Positions 33,798-40,667 of a stretch of 40,667 bases of DNA are shown one piece after another (the first letter of the stretch is position 1; the number at the start of each line of letters is the position of its first letter). The stretch comes from Candidatus Zixiibacteriota bacterium (GTDB lineage Bacteria; Zixibacteria; MSB-5A5; UM-FILTER-46-8). Location of the stretch: NCBI GenBank assembly GCA_014730345.1, contig WJIJ01000133.1:1-40667 (forward strand), given 5' to 3'. A program made the position numbers and the translations under genes. The notes under the pieces are model-generated. The model was not told the origin of the DNA. It made no database searches and was given only the letters and a program-made list of their open reading frames with translations.

Positions 33798-36596
33798 ATG
33801 AAGAAAAGAGCCTTTTTTGTACTCGCTTTCGCGGCAATTAGTATGATGACTATGATTGCTGGTAACGCATTTGCCGCCAAGATGTATTGGTACGACAAAG
33901 CCTTTAATCGTGAATGGGAACTCACTCCCAAAACCAGTGAAGTAATGGTGAAATTCGATACCGGTCTCGCGTCATCGGATATTACCGAATTCGAGAACGA
34001 ATTCGCCCTCGCCGAATCCCATAATGCCGAGTGGAACCGGTTCAAGGTCTACGAACTTAAATCTGAATTCGATACCCGTACCGTGGAAATGCTTTCCGCC
34101 GATAACCGTGTGGAAGCGGCCGCAATCCCGGGAATCGACCATGAAGGATTCATCAAGTATTATGATCCTACCGAAGCGACCGTGCAGTTTCATGAATATG
34201 TCGCCAAGGAAATCTGCGAAGAAATTATCGCCGGAATCGGCGCTGAAATAGTCCGCGAACAGTGGACCCCCAATTATTATACCATCTCCACTGCCGAGGG
34301 CAAGGATGTGTTCGAGACCCTGGCCATGCTGAACGAGTACCCCGAAGTATTCTTCTGCGAGCCTTCCATATACGGTTTCGATGATGCTCTCTGGGAACCA
34401 GACGATCCTAACTTCGATGATCAGTGGCACCTTTACAACACCGGACAGGAATCCGGTACCTGCCCGTGCACTCCGTACAGCGATCATGACATAAATGCCA
34501 TGCAGTCCTGGGATATGACCCGCGGCGACAGGGGTGTAGTTATAGTGGTTATCGATACCGGAATGGACCTTACTCACCCGGACCTCTCCGGCAACTTGCT
34601 TGCCCGCGGAGGAGATGACTGGGATTTTGCCGATCCCGATAATTCTCCGGATGATGAAGGCAACCACGGAACCGCCTGCTGCGGACTGGCCGCGGCCGTC
34701 GCCAACAACAATGAAGGTGTTGCCGGCGTCGCCCCCCGTGCCTGGTTAATGCCCTTGCGCGTGAACCTCAGCTCCGGCCAAAACCAGAACCGCGCCGACG
34801 CCATCAACTATGCCCGCGGCAGAGCCGCCGATTTTGACGGCATGGTTATTTCCATGAGCTGGCGCATGAGTTCGGGCACTTACACTGCCGTTGAGAACGC
34901 CTGCAACAACGCCTACAATTATAATGATGTAGTCCTGCTGGCCGCCGCCGGTAACGGCAACAGCTCCACCGTAGATTATCCCGGCCGCTATTCCAGCGTA
35001 GCCGCGGTAGCCGCCACCAGCCCCTGCGATGAACGCAAGAGCACAACCAGTTGTGACGGCGAATACTGGTGGGGTTCCAACTATGGCAACGATCTCGATT
35101 TTGCCGCTCCCGGCGTTTTGATGTACACCACCGACCGCCAGGGTTCCGATGGTTACTCATCCGGCGATTATTATGATTCCTTTAATGGCACCTCTTCGGC
35201 ATGTCCGACCGCCGCCGGCGTGGCCGCTTTAGTGCGTTCGGCCAACCGCGACCTGACAAACGCTGAAGTTCGTAACGTACTCCAGGTTACAGCTGATGAG
35301 GTCGGCGGATATACCTACAGCCCCAAGAGCTATGAACTGGGACACGGCAGAGTTAACGCCCATGCCGCCGTTCTCGAAGCTATGCGCAGAGGCCTGCAGA
35401 ATAACTTCGCTTTGGATGCCAACATGGAAGCTCTTCCCGATGACTATGTAAATGGCTTAGGCGATAATTGGAATGTCGGCGGATATTTCGGCGACACCTA
35501 TTTCGGACCGCAAGCCAACATTTTAGAGGAATCCGCGCGCGGCGGATACAACAGCTCCAGCTACCCCATGAACTCCTGGGATGCCGTGCTCTTCAGCGCA
35601 GATGAAGATATGATCACTTGCGTATTTGACCAGCCTACCGATTCGGTACAGATCGCTTTTGCGGCCGCAAGCAATGAACTTCACCTTGAAGCTTATGACG
35701 AAGACGGCAACATGGTCAGCCATTCATCCGGAGTAAGCGGTTCAGGCAACAGCTCTTTCCTGAGCGTTACCTCCGATAATGAAGATATAGCTTATGTTGT
35801 TATCCATAACAGCGGAAACTACTTCGTGGTTGACGATGTCATGTACGCCAAGGACTACCCCGTCCGCGCTTACATGCTTCCGACATCATCCAATCCCCAG
35901 ATCACTATTCCTTCAGGCGGCGGTTCTTATCAGTTCTGGGGAATTATAGAAAATAACTCCCTAAGCAATACTACCGTCGATGTTGGAATACACCGCATCG
36001 CTCCTGATGGCACCGATTACCTCGATGCTACCTATAATAACATTCCCGTAGGTCCCTATCAGAGGTTGGCGTTCTTCAACAATATGAACGTACCCGGCGG
36101 AGCGGCCAGCGGTATGTGGGCGCTCAGAGCTGTATATGGCGATATTCCTTCCGTTGAAGGCGCTTACCAGTTTGGTTATTATAAGAGCCCGTCCCCTATA
36201 CCTCATGGCGAAGAGATTACTCCCTACGGCGGTACCGAGTGGAGTTATGAAGCTTTCAGTTTCACCGTTATCGGTGATACCCGTGATCCTCTCGATCTTT
36301 CCCGTCTCGATGATCTGGATCCCGCAATTCCTGCCAACTTCGCCCTGGCAGGAAACTACCCGAACCCGTTCAACCCTGCTACAAATATCCGCTACCAGCT
36401 TCCGGTCTCCGCTAATGTAACCCTCGATATCTACAATGTCCTGGGTCAGAAAGTGGAAACCCTGGTTAATGGATACCAGGAAGCCGGATATCATTCTGTA
36501 AGCTGGGATGCCAGCGGATATTCCTCAGGCGTTTATTTCGCTAAGCTCAGCGATGGCGCCGAAACTGCAACTCAGAAGATGATGCTGGTCAAGTAG
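33798..36596 (+). CDS. Secreted subtilisin-like (S8) serine protease with tandem prodomain-like repeats and T9SS-type sorting domain
   Basis: I place the start at ATG 33798 (932 aa) because GGAG lies 6 bases upstream and the frame starts with MKKRAFFVLAFAAISMMTMI, a signal peptide ending near AFA. The upstream ATG at 33786 would only add four residues. Residues about 45-190 hold two similar units, each beginning with a short V-x-F strand, like a duplicated propeptide. The catalytic triad is D253 (VIDTGMDLTHPDL), H290 (GNHGTACCG) and S466 (FNGTSSACPTAAGVAALV); N386 in AAAGNGN is the oxyanion residue. An Ig-like module (about 700-796) and the sorting domain (NYPNPFNPATNIRYQLP, IYNVLGQKVETL) follow. 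Several cysteine pairs suggest disulfides. Likely an extracellular or surface protease for nutrient digestion. Confidence 0.95.
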   Translation: MKKRAFFVLAFAAISMMTMIAGNAFAAKMYWYDKAFNREWELTPKTSEVMVKFDTGLASSDITEFENEFALAESHNAEWNRFKVYELKSEFDTRTVEMLSADNRVEAAAIPGIDHEGFIKYYDPTEATVQFHEYVAKEICEEIIAGIGAEIVREQWTPNYYTISTAEGKDVFETLAMLNEYPEVFFCEPSIYGFDDALWEPDDPNFDDQWHLYNTGQESGTCPCTPYSDHDINAMQSWDMTRGDRGVVIVVIDTGMDLTHPDLSGNLLARGGDDWDFADPDNSPDDEGNHGTACCGLAAAVANNNEGVAGVAPRAWLMPLRVNLSSGQNQNRADAINYARGRAADFDGMVISMSWRMSSGTYTAVENACNNAYNYNDVVLLAAAGNGNSSTVDYPGRYSSVAAVAATSPCDERKSTTSCDGEYWWGSNYGNDLDFAAPGVLMYTTDRQGSDGYSSGDYYDSFNGTSSACPTAAGVAALVRSANRDLTNAEVRNVLQVTADEVGGYTYSPKSYELGHGRVNAHAAVLEAMRRGLQNNFALDANMEALPDDYVNGLGDNWNVGGYFGDTYFGPQANILEESARGGYNSSSYPMNSWDAVLFSADEDMITCVFDQPTDSVQIAFAAASNELHLEAYDEDGNMVSHSSGVSGSGNSSFLSVTSDNEDIAYVVIHNSGNYFVVDDVMYAKDYPVRAYMLPTSSNPQITIPSGGGSYQFWGIIENNSLSNTTVDVGIHRIAPDGTDYLDATYNNIPVGPYQRLAFFNNMNVPGGAASGMWALRAVYGDIPSVEGAYQFGYYKSPSPIPHGEEITPYGGTEWSYEAFSFTVIGDTRDPLDLSRLDDLDPAIPANFALAGNYPNPFNPATNIRYQLPVSANVTLDIYNVLGQKVETLVNGYQEAGYHSVSWDASGYSSGVYFAKLSDGAETATQKMMLVK

Positions 36597-36619
36597 CATC
36601 TCATTCCGCACTAACTATG

Positions 36620-36650
36620 AAGGACCGGTCCCCGCCGGTCCTTTCTTATT
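36620..36650 (+). terminator. Rho-independent terminator after the protease gene
   Basis: AAGGACCGG (36620-36628) pairs perfectly with CCGGTCCTT (36635-36643) around a TCCCCG loop, followed by TCTTATTT. It lies about 24 bases after the stop at 36596. Confidence 0.85.
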
Positions 36651-36686
36651 TGGATATACCTTATAATTCTGAATCTTATTTGAAGG

Positions 36687-38129
36687 TTACTTCAGCAATA
36701 CCATCCGCCTGGTGTCGGTGTCATTGCCGACAGTCAGTTTATAGAAATAAACACCGGAGGTGTAGCTCGAAGCATCCCAGCGTACTGCATTATAACCGGC
36801 TTCCTGGTAACCGTCGACAAGAGTGGCCACTTTCTGGCCGAGGAGGTTGTAAACCTCGAGCTGTACATCGCTGTTTACCGGCAGGTTATAAATTATGGTC
36901 GTGGACGCGTTGAACGGATTCGGATAATTCTGGATCAAGCTGACCTTCTCCGGCAATGTCGAAGGCGGGTCGAACACTGATGTGGTCGTATCCCATACAC
37001 CGCCATAGGCACCCATGTCGCTTCTTTCGTCACCGATTCCCCAATCGCAGTCCATACGGTTTTCGAGAATATTGGGGTCGCCGGCATCGATGCAGGGCGA
37101 ATCGTTTGGGTCGCCGCATTCGGTGGCCATCAGGTGGAAGTCTCCAGTGTTAGGATCTCTGTTAAGCGGATCTTCACTGATATTGCCATCGCCGGGCCAG
37201 AGGCTGTCCTGGACGTTGGAATAATCGAAAGTAACATCGGCATTGGAGAGGTAAACGGCGGGTTGGCCGTTATTCCACAGGATGCTGTTGATAACATCAA
37301 CGCCGGAACCGGAGCCGGAGTAAATGGCCGCGCCCTGGTTCAGGGTTACCCTGTTGCTGTAGAAACCTACATTGATGATAGCCGGATTGGAGCCGTAACA
37401 CGCTAAACCGCCGCCGACAAGCGAGGCTGAGTTATTAATCAAGTTGACACTGCGCAGGACCGGGTCGGATTGATCCATGTAGATTCCCCCGCCGGACCAC
37501 TGGGCGGTATTGCCGGTGATTCTGCAAATAAACAGCACGACATCTGAATTATCCAGGTAGATGCCGCCGCCGGAACCGCCGAGGTTACCATTAACGTTGT
37601 TTCCGGAAATCATTGAGTTCGAAATTCTCGCCGAGGAACCTGAGCAGTAGATACCGCCGCCTTTACCGGTCTGGTTAGAGCTAACCCGGTTGCCGGTAAT
37701 GAAGTTGTGGTCGATTGTGGGCGATGAATTAATACAGGCTATCCCGCCGCCGTCTTCAGAAGTATTACCATTGGTAATGGTAAAACCAACAAGCATGGCG
37801 TCGTTGCTTTCGCCGTTTTCAAAAGTAACAACGGTCCCCGCCGCTCCACCGTCAATAGTGGTGGAAAGAATATATGACGAATCATAAGTAGTTACAAACT
37901 GGGAACCAACGACAATATCTTTGCCATCAAAGTTAATATTTTCGGCGTAATCGCCTTCGGCTACTAAGACTGTGTCCCCGTCAGTTGCGGCATCGATGCC
38001 CGCCTGAATAGTAGATTGGTCACCGGGAACGTTGATGATGGTCGCGCCGGCAGATGCGAACGCGCCGAAGGTGCAAATCGAGAGGACCAGGACAAAGATT
38101 CCAAATCTCTTTAATCTCAAGTCTGCCAT
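36687..38129 (-). CDS. Secreted right-handed parallel beta-helix protein with T9SS-type sorting domain
   Basis: The 480-aa product has a signal peptide (KRFGIFVLVLSICTFGAFAS). The segment IINVPGDQSTIQAGIDAATD and DTVLVAEGDYAENINFDGK is the DUF1565/pectate-lyase-like entry to a beta-helix. Repeats such as NGNTSEDGGGIACINSSPTI, SGGGIYLDNSDVVLFICRIT and SGGGIYMDQSDPVLRSVNLI are helix turns. The helix closes with SPCIDAGDPNILENRMDCDW and RSDMGAYGG, as in the partial protein at 1-888. The sorting tail is QNYPNPFNASTTIIYNLP, VYNLLGQKVATLVDGYQEAG and SYTSGVYFYKL. No polysaccharide-lyase catalytic residues are evident, so it may be an adhesin or structural surface protein. AAGGAG precedes the ATG. 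Confidence 0.93.
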   Translation of the reverse strand: MADLRLKRFGIFVLVLSICTFGAFASAGATIINVPGDQSTIQAGIDAATDGDTVLVAEGDYAENINFDGKDIVVGSQFVTTYDSSYILSTTIDGGAAGTVVTFENGESNDAMLVGFTITNGNTSEDGGGIACINSSPTIDHNFITGNRVSSNQTGKGGGIYCSGSSARISNSMISGNNVNGNLGGSGGGIYLDNSDVVLFICRITGNTAQWSGGGIYMDQSDPVLRSVNLINNSASLVGGGLACYGSNPAIINVGFYSNRVTLNQGAAIYSGSGSGVDVINSILWNNGQPAVYLSNADVTFDYSNVQDSLWPGDGNISEDPLNRDPNTGDFHLMATECGDPNDSPCIDAGDPNILENRMDCDWGIGDERSDMGAYGGVWDTTTSVFDPPSTLPEKVSLIQNYPNPFNASTTIIYNLPVNSDVQLEVYNLLGQKVATLVDGYQEAGYNAVRWDASSYTSGVYFYKLTVGNDTDTRRMVLLK

Positions 38130-38445
38130 AGTTTTTTCTCCTTCCAGAGTAGATAGATGATTAGTAATTAAATTGCTTTGATATTTTCGGATTCAAAATA
38201 ACCGTTTAAAATATACTAAATTTTCGAATATTGTCAAGTAGGAGTCAATAGTTTAAATGCGAAAAATATATTTAACAAATTTTAAATTTCCCTTGAATAA
38301 GAGGGCCGCTTCATTTACTTTACCGCCGCATGAGGGATAAAAAAGTTGGATACCTTTACCCGCAAACACGGGACGGCTTGTATCATTTATATAAATTTAC
38401 GGTAAGTTATGATTTCTGTTTCATTTAAGTAAGGCGGCGACTGGA
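38130..38445. other. Divergent intergenic region between beta-helix and nucleotidase genes
   Basis: This 316-base region holds the beta-helix promoter (38210-38237) and the ribosome site AAGGAG for that gene near 38140. On the other side AAGGCGG (38431-38437) precedes the ATG at 38446. I find no convincing promoter for the nucleotidase gene, no hairpin terminator, and no RNA gene in 38240-38430. Confidence 0.6.
38210..38237 (-). promoter_or_regulatory. Sigma-70-type promoter of the beta-helix gene
   Basis: On the minus strand TTGACA (38237-38232), a 16-base spacer and TATATT (38215-38210) form a near-consensus promoter. The predicted start near 38203 gives a leader of about 74 bases. Confidence 0.62.
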
Positions 38446-39051
38446 ATGGAGAATGAAAGGCTGATTATTGGCGTTGATATAGATGGGGTTATCGTTGATT
38501 TTATCTCCGAGTTTATAAAAGCATACCATAAACGCTACCCCCGATTCCGAAAAATTAAAAAGGAAATGATTGCCCGGCATAATATTGGCTCGATTATCGG
38601 GCTTTTCGACGAGGAAATTATAGATCTGATTGAACATACAACCCTCTTTCACGAACTGCCCTTAATCGAAGGCGCGGACATAACACTTACCAAGCTTGCC
38701 GAAGAAAATGATATTTATATCTGCACCGCCCGACCTGAACATCACCGGGAACGCACTATCGATATGCTTTCGCAATATAATATACCCTACAAAAAGCTAA
38801 TATTCCGCGGCAGGAACAAAAAACTGGAAGTAATCCTCAAGGAACTGCCCCGCTTCGATATATTTATCGAGGACAATATCGCCGAAGCAATCCATCTTTC
38901 GAAACTGGTGAAAAGAGTACTCGTTTTCCGCCAGCCGTGGAATGACAACTGCCTTAATGTACGCAAAACCCTCAAGTACGTAAGCAGTTGGGATGAAATT
39001 TATGAGGCGATAGGAGAATACCGGAAATCCCTTTTGCCGTCATTGCTTTAA
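38446..39051 (+). CDS. 5'(3')-deoxyribonucleotidase-like HAD phosphatase
   Basis: The 201-aa product resembles the NT5C-type nucleotidase family (PF06941), which removes phosphate from deoxynucleotides. The nucleophile motif is IIGVDIDGVIVDFISEFI (D11 nucleophile, D13), the second motif is IYICTARPEHHRERTIDML, and LIFRGRNKKLEVI supplies the lysine/motif III region before FIEDNIAEAIHLSKL (motif IV acidic residues). Length fits. AAGGCGG lies upstream of the ATG. It has no signal peptide and is cytoplasmic. Neighbours on both sides encode secreted proteins with separate signals, so the context says little about its role. The true substrate may be another small phosphate ester. Confidence 0.82.
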   Translation: MENERLIIGVDIDGVIVDFISEFIKAYHKRYPRFRKIKKEMIARHNIGSIIGLFDEEIIDLIEHTTLFHELPLIEGADITLTKLAEENDIYICTARPEHHRERTIDMLSQYNIPYKKLIFRGRNKKLEVILKELPRFDIFIEDNIAEAIHLSKLVKRVLVFRQPWNDNCLNVRKTLKYVSSWDEIYEAIGEYRKSLLPSLL

Positions 39052-39209
39052 AGCCCCCGGACCTTTAAACATTTCAATTAATAGTTTATTATTTTTTTAT
39101 TTATGGAACATGATACTCATTATCATAGTTATGTTATTAAATATGGTTAATATTTCCCATCATAATTAATTAAGTCAGGATACTATAATAATTCCCCGCA
39201 GGAGGCTCA

Positions 39210-40226
39210 ATGATCAAATCGAAAAGAATTCTTAAGTACAATTTAATAGCGTTAGCCGCTATACTTATAGCTGCTTTACCAATACTTAATGCTCAATCGG
39301 CGGAGCATTTTGTAGAAATTAGAGACTTCGAATTCCAGCCCGCTGATTTAATGATTAATACAGGAGACATGGTTACCTGGACGAATATAGACCAGGTCCA
39401 GCATTCGTCCACATCCGACGATGGCATTTGGGATTCCGGCCTGCTTTCGCATGGGCAAAGCTTCACATTTACATTCGACAGCGCCGGGACTTTTCCATAT
39501 CATTGTACCCCGCATCCGAATATGACCGGTACGATTACCGTAACCGACAATCAATGCGGTTGCGACATAGATATGGTTCCGGACAACGCGCCAGTTATGG
39601 TAAATCCTGGCGGCAGTTTTACATTTACCGGTAGTATTACCAATAACTGTAATATGGACAAGGAATTCGATGTAGGAGTATTCGTCAGGCTACCCGATAA
39701 CAGCCTCTATGGTCCAATAAACACATTTTTCGATATCCCGCTTTCTCCGGGCCAGACTATTACCGTTCCCGGTATCGAACAGGAAGTCCCTGATTTCGCT
39801 CCTCCGGGGACCTATGAATATGTTGCATTCTGCGGGAATTACCCCCGGATGGTTCATGATGAGGCATCATTCCCGTTTACAGTCGTATCACCAATAAAGG
39901 GCAACGCAGGTGAATGGATGTTATACGGCTGGTTTGGAGAAGAAGGAAGTAATTCCAGACCGGTAACTTCCGGTTTGAGCCAGAATTACCCGAACCCATT
40001 CAACGCGGCTACTTCCATACCTTTCGCGTTAGCCAACGACAGCCATGTAAACCTCTCAGTTTATAATCTCGCCGGGCAATTGGTTGAGACCCTGGTGGAT
40101 GGACAAATACCGGCCGGCAACCACAACATCAATTGGGATGCCGGTTCAGTTTCCAGCGGAGTGTACTTCTATAAACTGGAAACCGGAGATAAAGTTGAAT
40201 TTAAAAAGATGAACCTCGTAAAATAG
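39210..40226 (+). CDS. Secreted cupredoxin with Ig-like module and T9SS-type sorting domain
   Basis: The 338-aa product has a signal peptide (NLIALAAILIAALPILNAQS). Residues 33-112 form a plastocyanin-like cupredoxin fold (FQPADLMINTGDMVTWTNID, SFTFTFDSAGTFPYHC). Type 1 copper ligands are H65 (VQHSSTSDDG), C99, H102 and M105 in PYHCTPHPNM, so the copper site appears complete. An Ig-like module (about 121-227) resembles one in the S8 protease. The C-terminus is the sorting domain (QNYPNPFNAATSIPFALA, VYNLAGQLVETLVDGQIPAG, VSSGVYFYKLE, KKMNLVK). AGGAGG (39200-39205) precedes the ATG; a TATAAT at 39184-39189 is a possible -10. Likely an extracellular electron carrier or copper-binding surface protein. 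Confidence 0.9.
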   Translation: MIKSKRILKYNLIALAAILIAALPILNAQSAEHFVEIRDFEFQPADLMINTGDMVTWTNIDQVQHSSTSDDGIWDSGLLSHGQSFTFTFDSAGTFPYHCTPHPNMTGTITVTDNQCGCDIDMVPDNAPVMVNPGGSFTFTGSITNNCNMDKEFDVGVFVRLPDNSLYGPINTFFDIPLSPGQTITVPGIEQEVPDFAPPGTYEYVAFCGNYPRMVHDEASFPFTVVSPIKGNAGEWMLYGWFGEEGSNSRPVTSGLSQNYPNPFNAATSIPFALANDSHVNLSVYNLAGQLVETLVDGQIPAGNHNINWDAGSVSSGVYFYKLETGDKVEFKKMNLVK

Positions 40227-40249
40227 CATAATACGCACCTTCCTTCCTG

Positions 40250-40285
40250 AAAAAAGCTCCTCCGTGACCGCGGGGAGCTTTTTTA
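40250..40285 (+). terminator. Rho-independent terminator after the cupredoxin gene
   Basis: AAAAAAGCTCC (40250-40260) pairs with GGAGCTTTTTT (from 40274) around a GC-rich loop, followed by TTATTT. It lies about 24 bases after the stop at 40226. Confidence 0.9.
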
Positions 40286-40380
40286 TTTAAGAGAAATTAG
40301 TTTGATTAAAGGCTACTTTCATGTCATATTTATTAGCAATTAATCCCATACCCGGTTAGCGTTAATTCGGAGTTTTAAAA

Positions 40381-40667
40381 ATGACCAAAATAGCAATTTA
40401 CCGTTGTTTTTTACTGATGATACTATTCTCCGTTTTGCTCCTAATACCCGGCGCAAACGCCGAGACAAGGTTGAATATCCTTCATGTCAATGACACTCAT
40501 TCACACATTGAACCCGAGGACAACGGCAACTATGGATACGCGCGAATAAAAACTGTTGTGGACAGTGTCAAAAATATCCCCGGAGAGCATGCTCTGTTTA
40601 TCCATTGCGGGGATATGTTTCCGGGGACGCTGTATTACAACATGTTTAAAGGACGCGCCGATATTAC
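40381..40667 (+). CDS. 5'-nucleotidase / UshA-family metallophosphatase (3' end missing)
   Basis: The gene starts at ATG 40381 with CGGAG about 8 bases upstream and runs off the window after 95 codons. The N-terminus is a signal peptide (hydrophobic FLLMILFSVLLLIPGANA, cleaved near NAE). Mature sequence starts with LNILHVNDTHSHIEP, the first metal-binding motif (D and H ligands) of calcineurin-like 5'-nucleotidases. FIHCGDMFPGTLYYNMFKG is the second motif, matching the GDxxxG-type segment. The family acts in the periplasm or outside the cell on nucleotides or sulfate thioesters. Whether it also carries a C-terminal sorting tail is outside the window. Confidence 0.9.
   Translation, partial: MTKIAIYRCFLLMILFSVLLLIPGANAETRLNILHVNDTHSHIEPEDNGNYGYARIKTVVDSVKNIPGEHALFIHCGDMFPGTLYYNMFKGRADI

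Noticed and set aside
33703-33798. 31-codon open frame behind the orphan ribosome site, as a leader peptide
   Set aside because: It contains no ATG, GTG or TTG; only ATA, ATC or ATT could start it.
38240-38430. Possible tRNA or small RNA in the intergenic region
   Set aside because: I found no cloverleaf, no stable hairpin with T run and no conserved motif.

Overview
The window reads as chromosomal DNA of a Gram-negative bacterium of moderate G+C, most likely from the Fibrobacteres-Chlorobi-Bacteroidetes (FCB) superphylum or one of its uncultured relatives (Zixibacteria, Marinimicrobia, Latescibacteria or KSB1 type). Two things point there: an apolipoprotein N-acyltransferase gene implies an outer membrane, and six separate proteins end in the same C-terminal sorting domain (NYPNPFN ... 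IYNxLGQKV ... WDAxxxxSGVYFYKL ... KMxLLK), the type IX secretion / FlgD-like tail. The phylum assignment is inference from protein style; no rRNA or tRNA gene is visible.

Layout. Bases 1-888 are the 3' end of a secreted beta-helix/FN3 protein. Bases 893-7130 (minus strand) hold a tight six-gene run read as Fur-family regulator, EcfT, truA, secA, luxS, mtnN. A divergent intergenic region with a 7-1-7 palindrome separates the Fur-family gene from a small plus-strand lipoprotein (7321-7677) built of six 14-residue repeats. Bases 7761-20539 are one long minus-strand gene run read as HD hydrolase, purM, lnt, secreted propeller protein, methyltransferase, FemAB-like acyltransferase, polysaccharide deacetylase, GT4, GT2 and a GT-C membrane glycosyltransferase. 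Its second half looks like a cell-surface glycan cluster.

Bases 20618-24977 (minus) hold a heterodimeric ABC exporter pair followed by an inositol-monophosphatase-like gene. A plus-strand radical SAM gene (25136-26101) sits between this pair and a third, paralogous ABC half-transporter (26108-27868), which is grouped with a HAD phosphatase and a phosphomannomutase/phosphoglucomutase. From 30078 on, genes mostly stand alone on alternating strands: a TPR plus outer-membrane-barrel protein, isoaspartyl peptidase, a secreted NHL/SMP-30-like propeller, a subtilisin-like protease, a beta-helix protein, a deoxyribonucleotidase-like HAD protein, a cupredoxin and the start of a 5'-nucleotidase. Several have clear sigma-70-like promoters and three have rho-independent terminators (one follows the lipoprotein gene).

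How it fits together: housekeeping functions (protein export, methyl cycle, purine synthesis, lipoprotein maturation) are interleaved with surface-directed functions (glycan synthesis, ABC export, a group of C-terminally tagged secreted proteins). I see no phage, transposon, CRISPR or known defence system. The least explained items are the 14-residue-repeat lipoprotein beside the Fur-type operator, the triple ABC half-transporter/radical SAM locus, the cysteine-bearing insert in SecA, and an Ig-like module shared by the protease and the cupredoxin.
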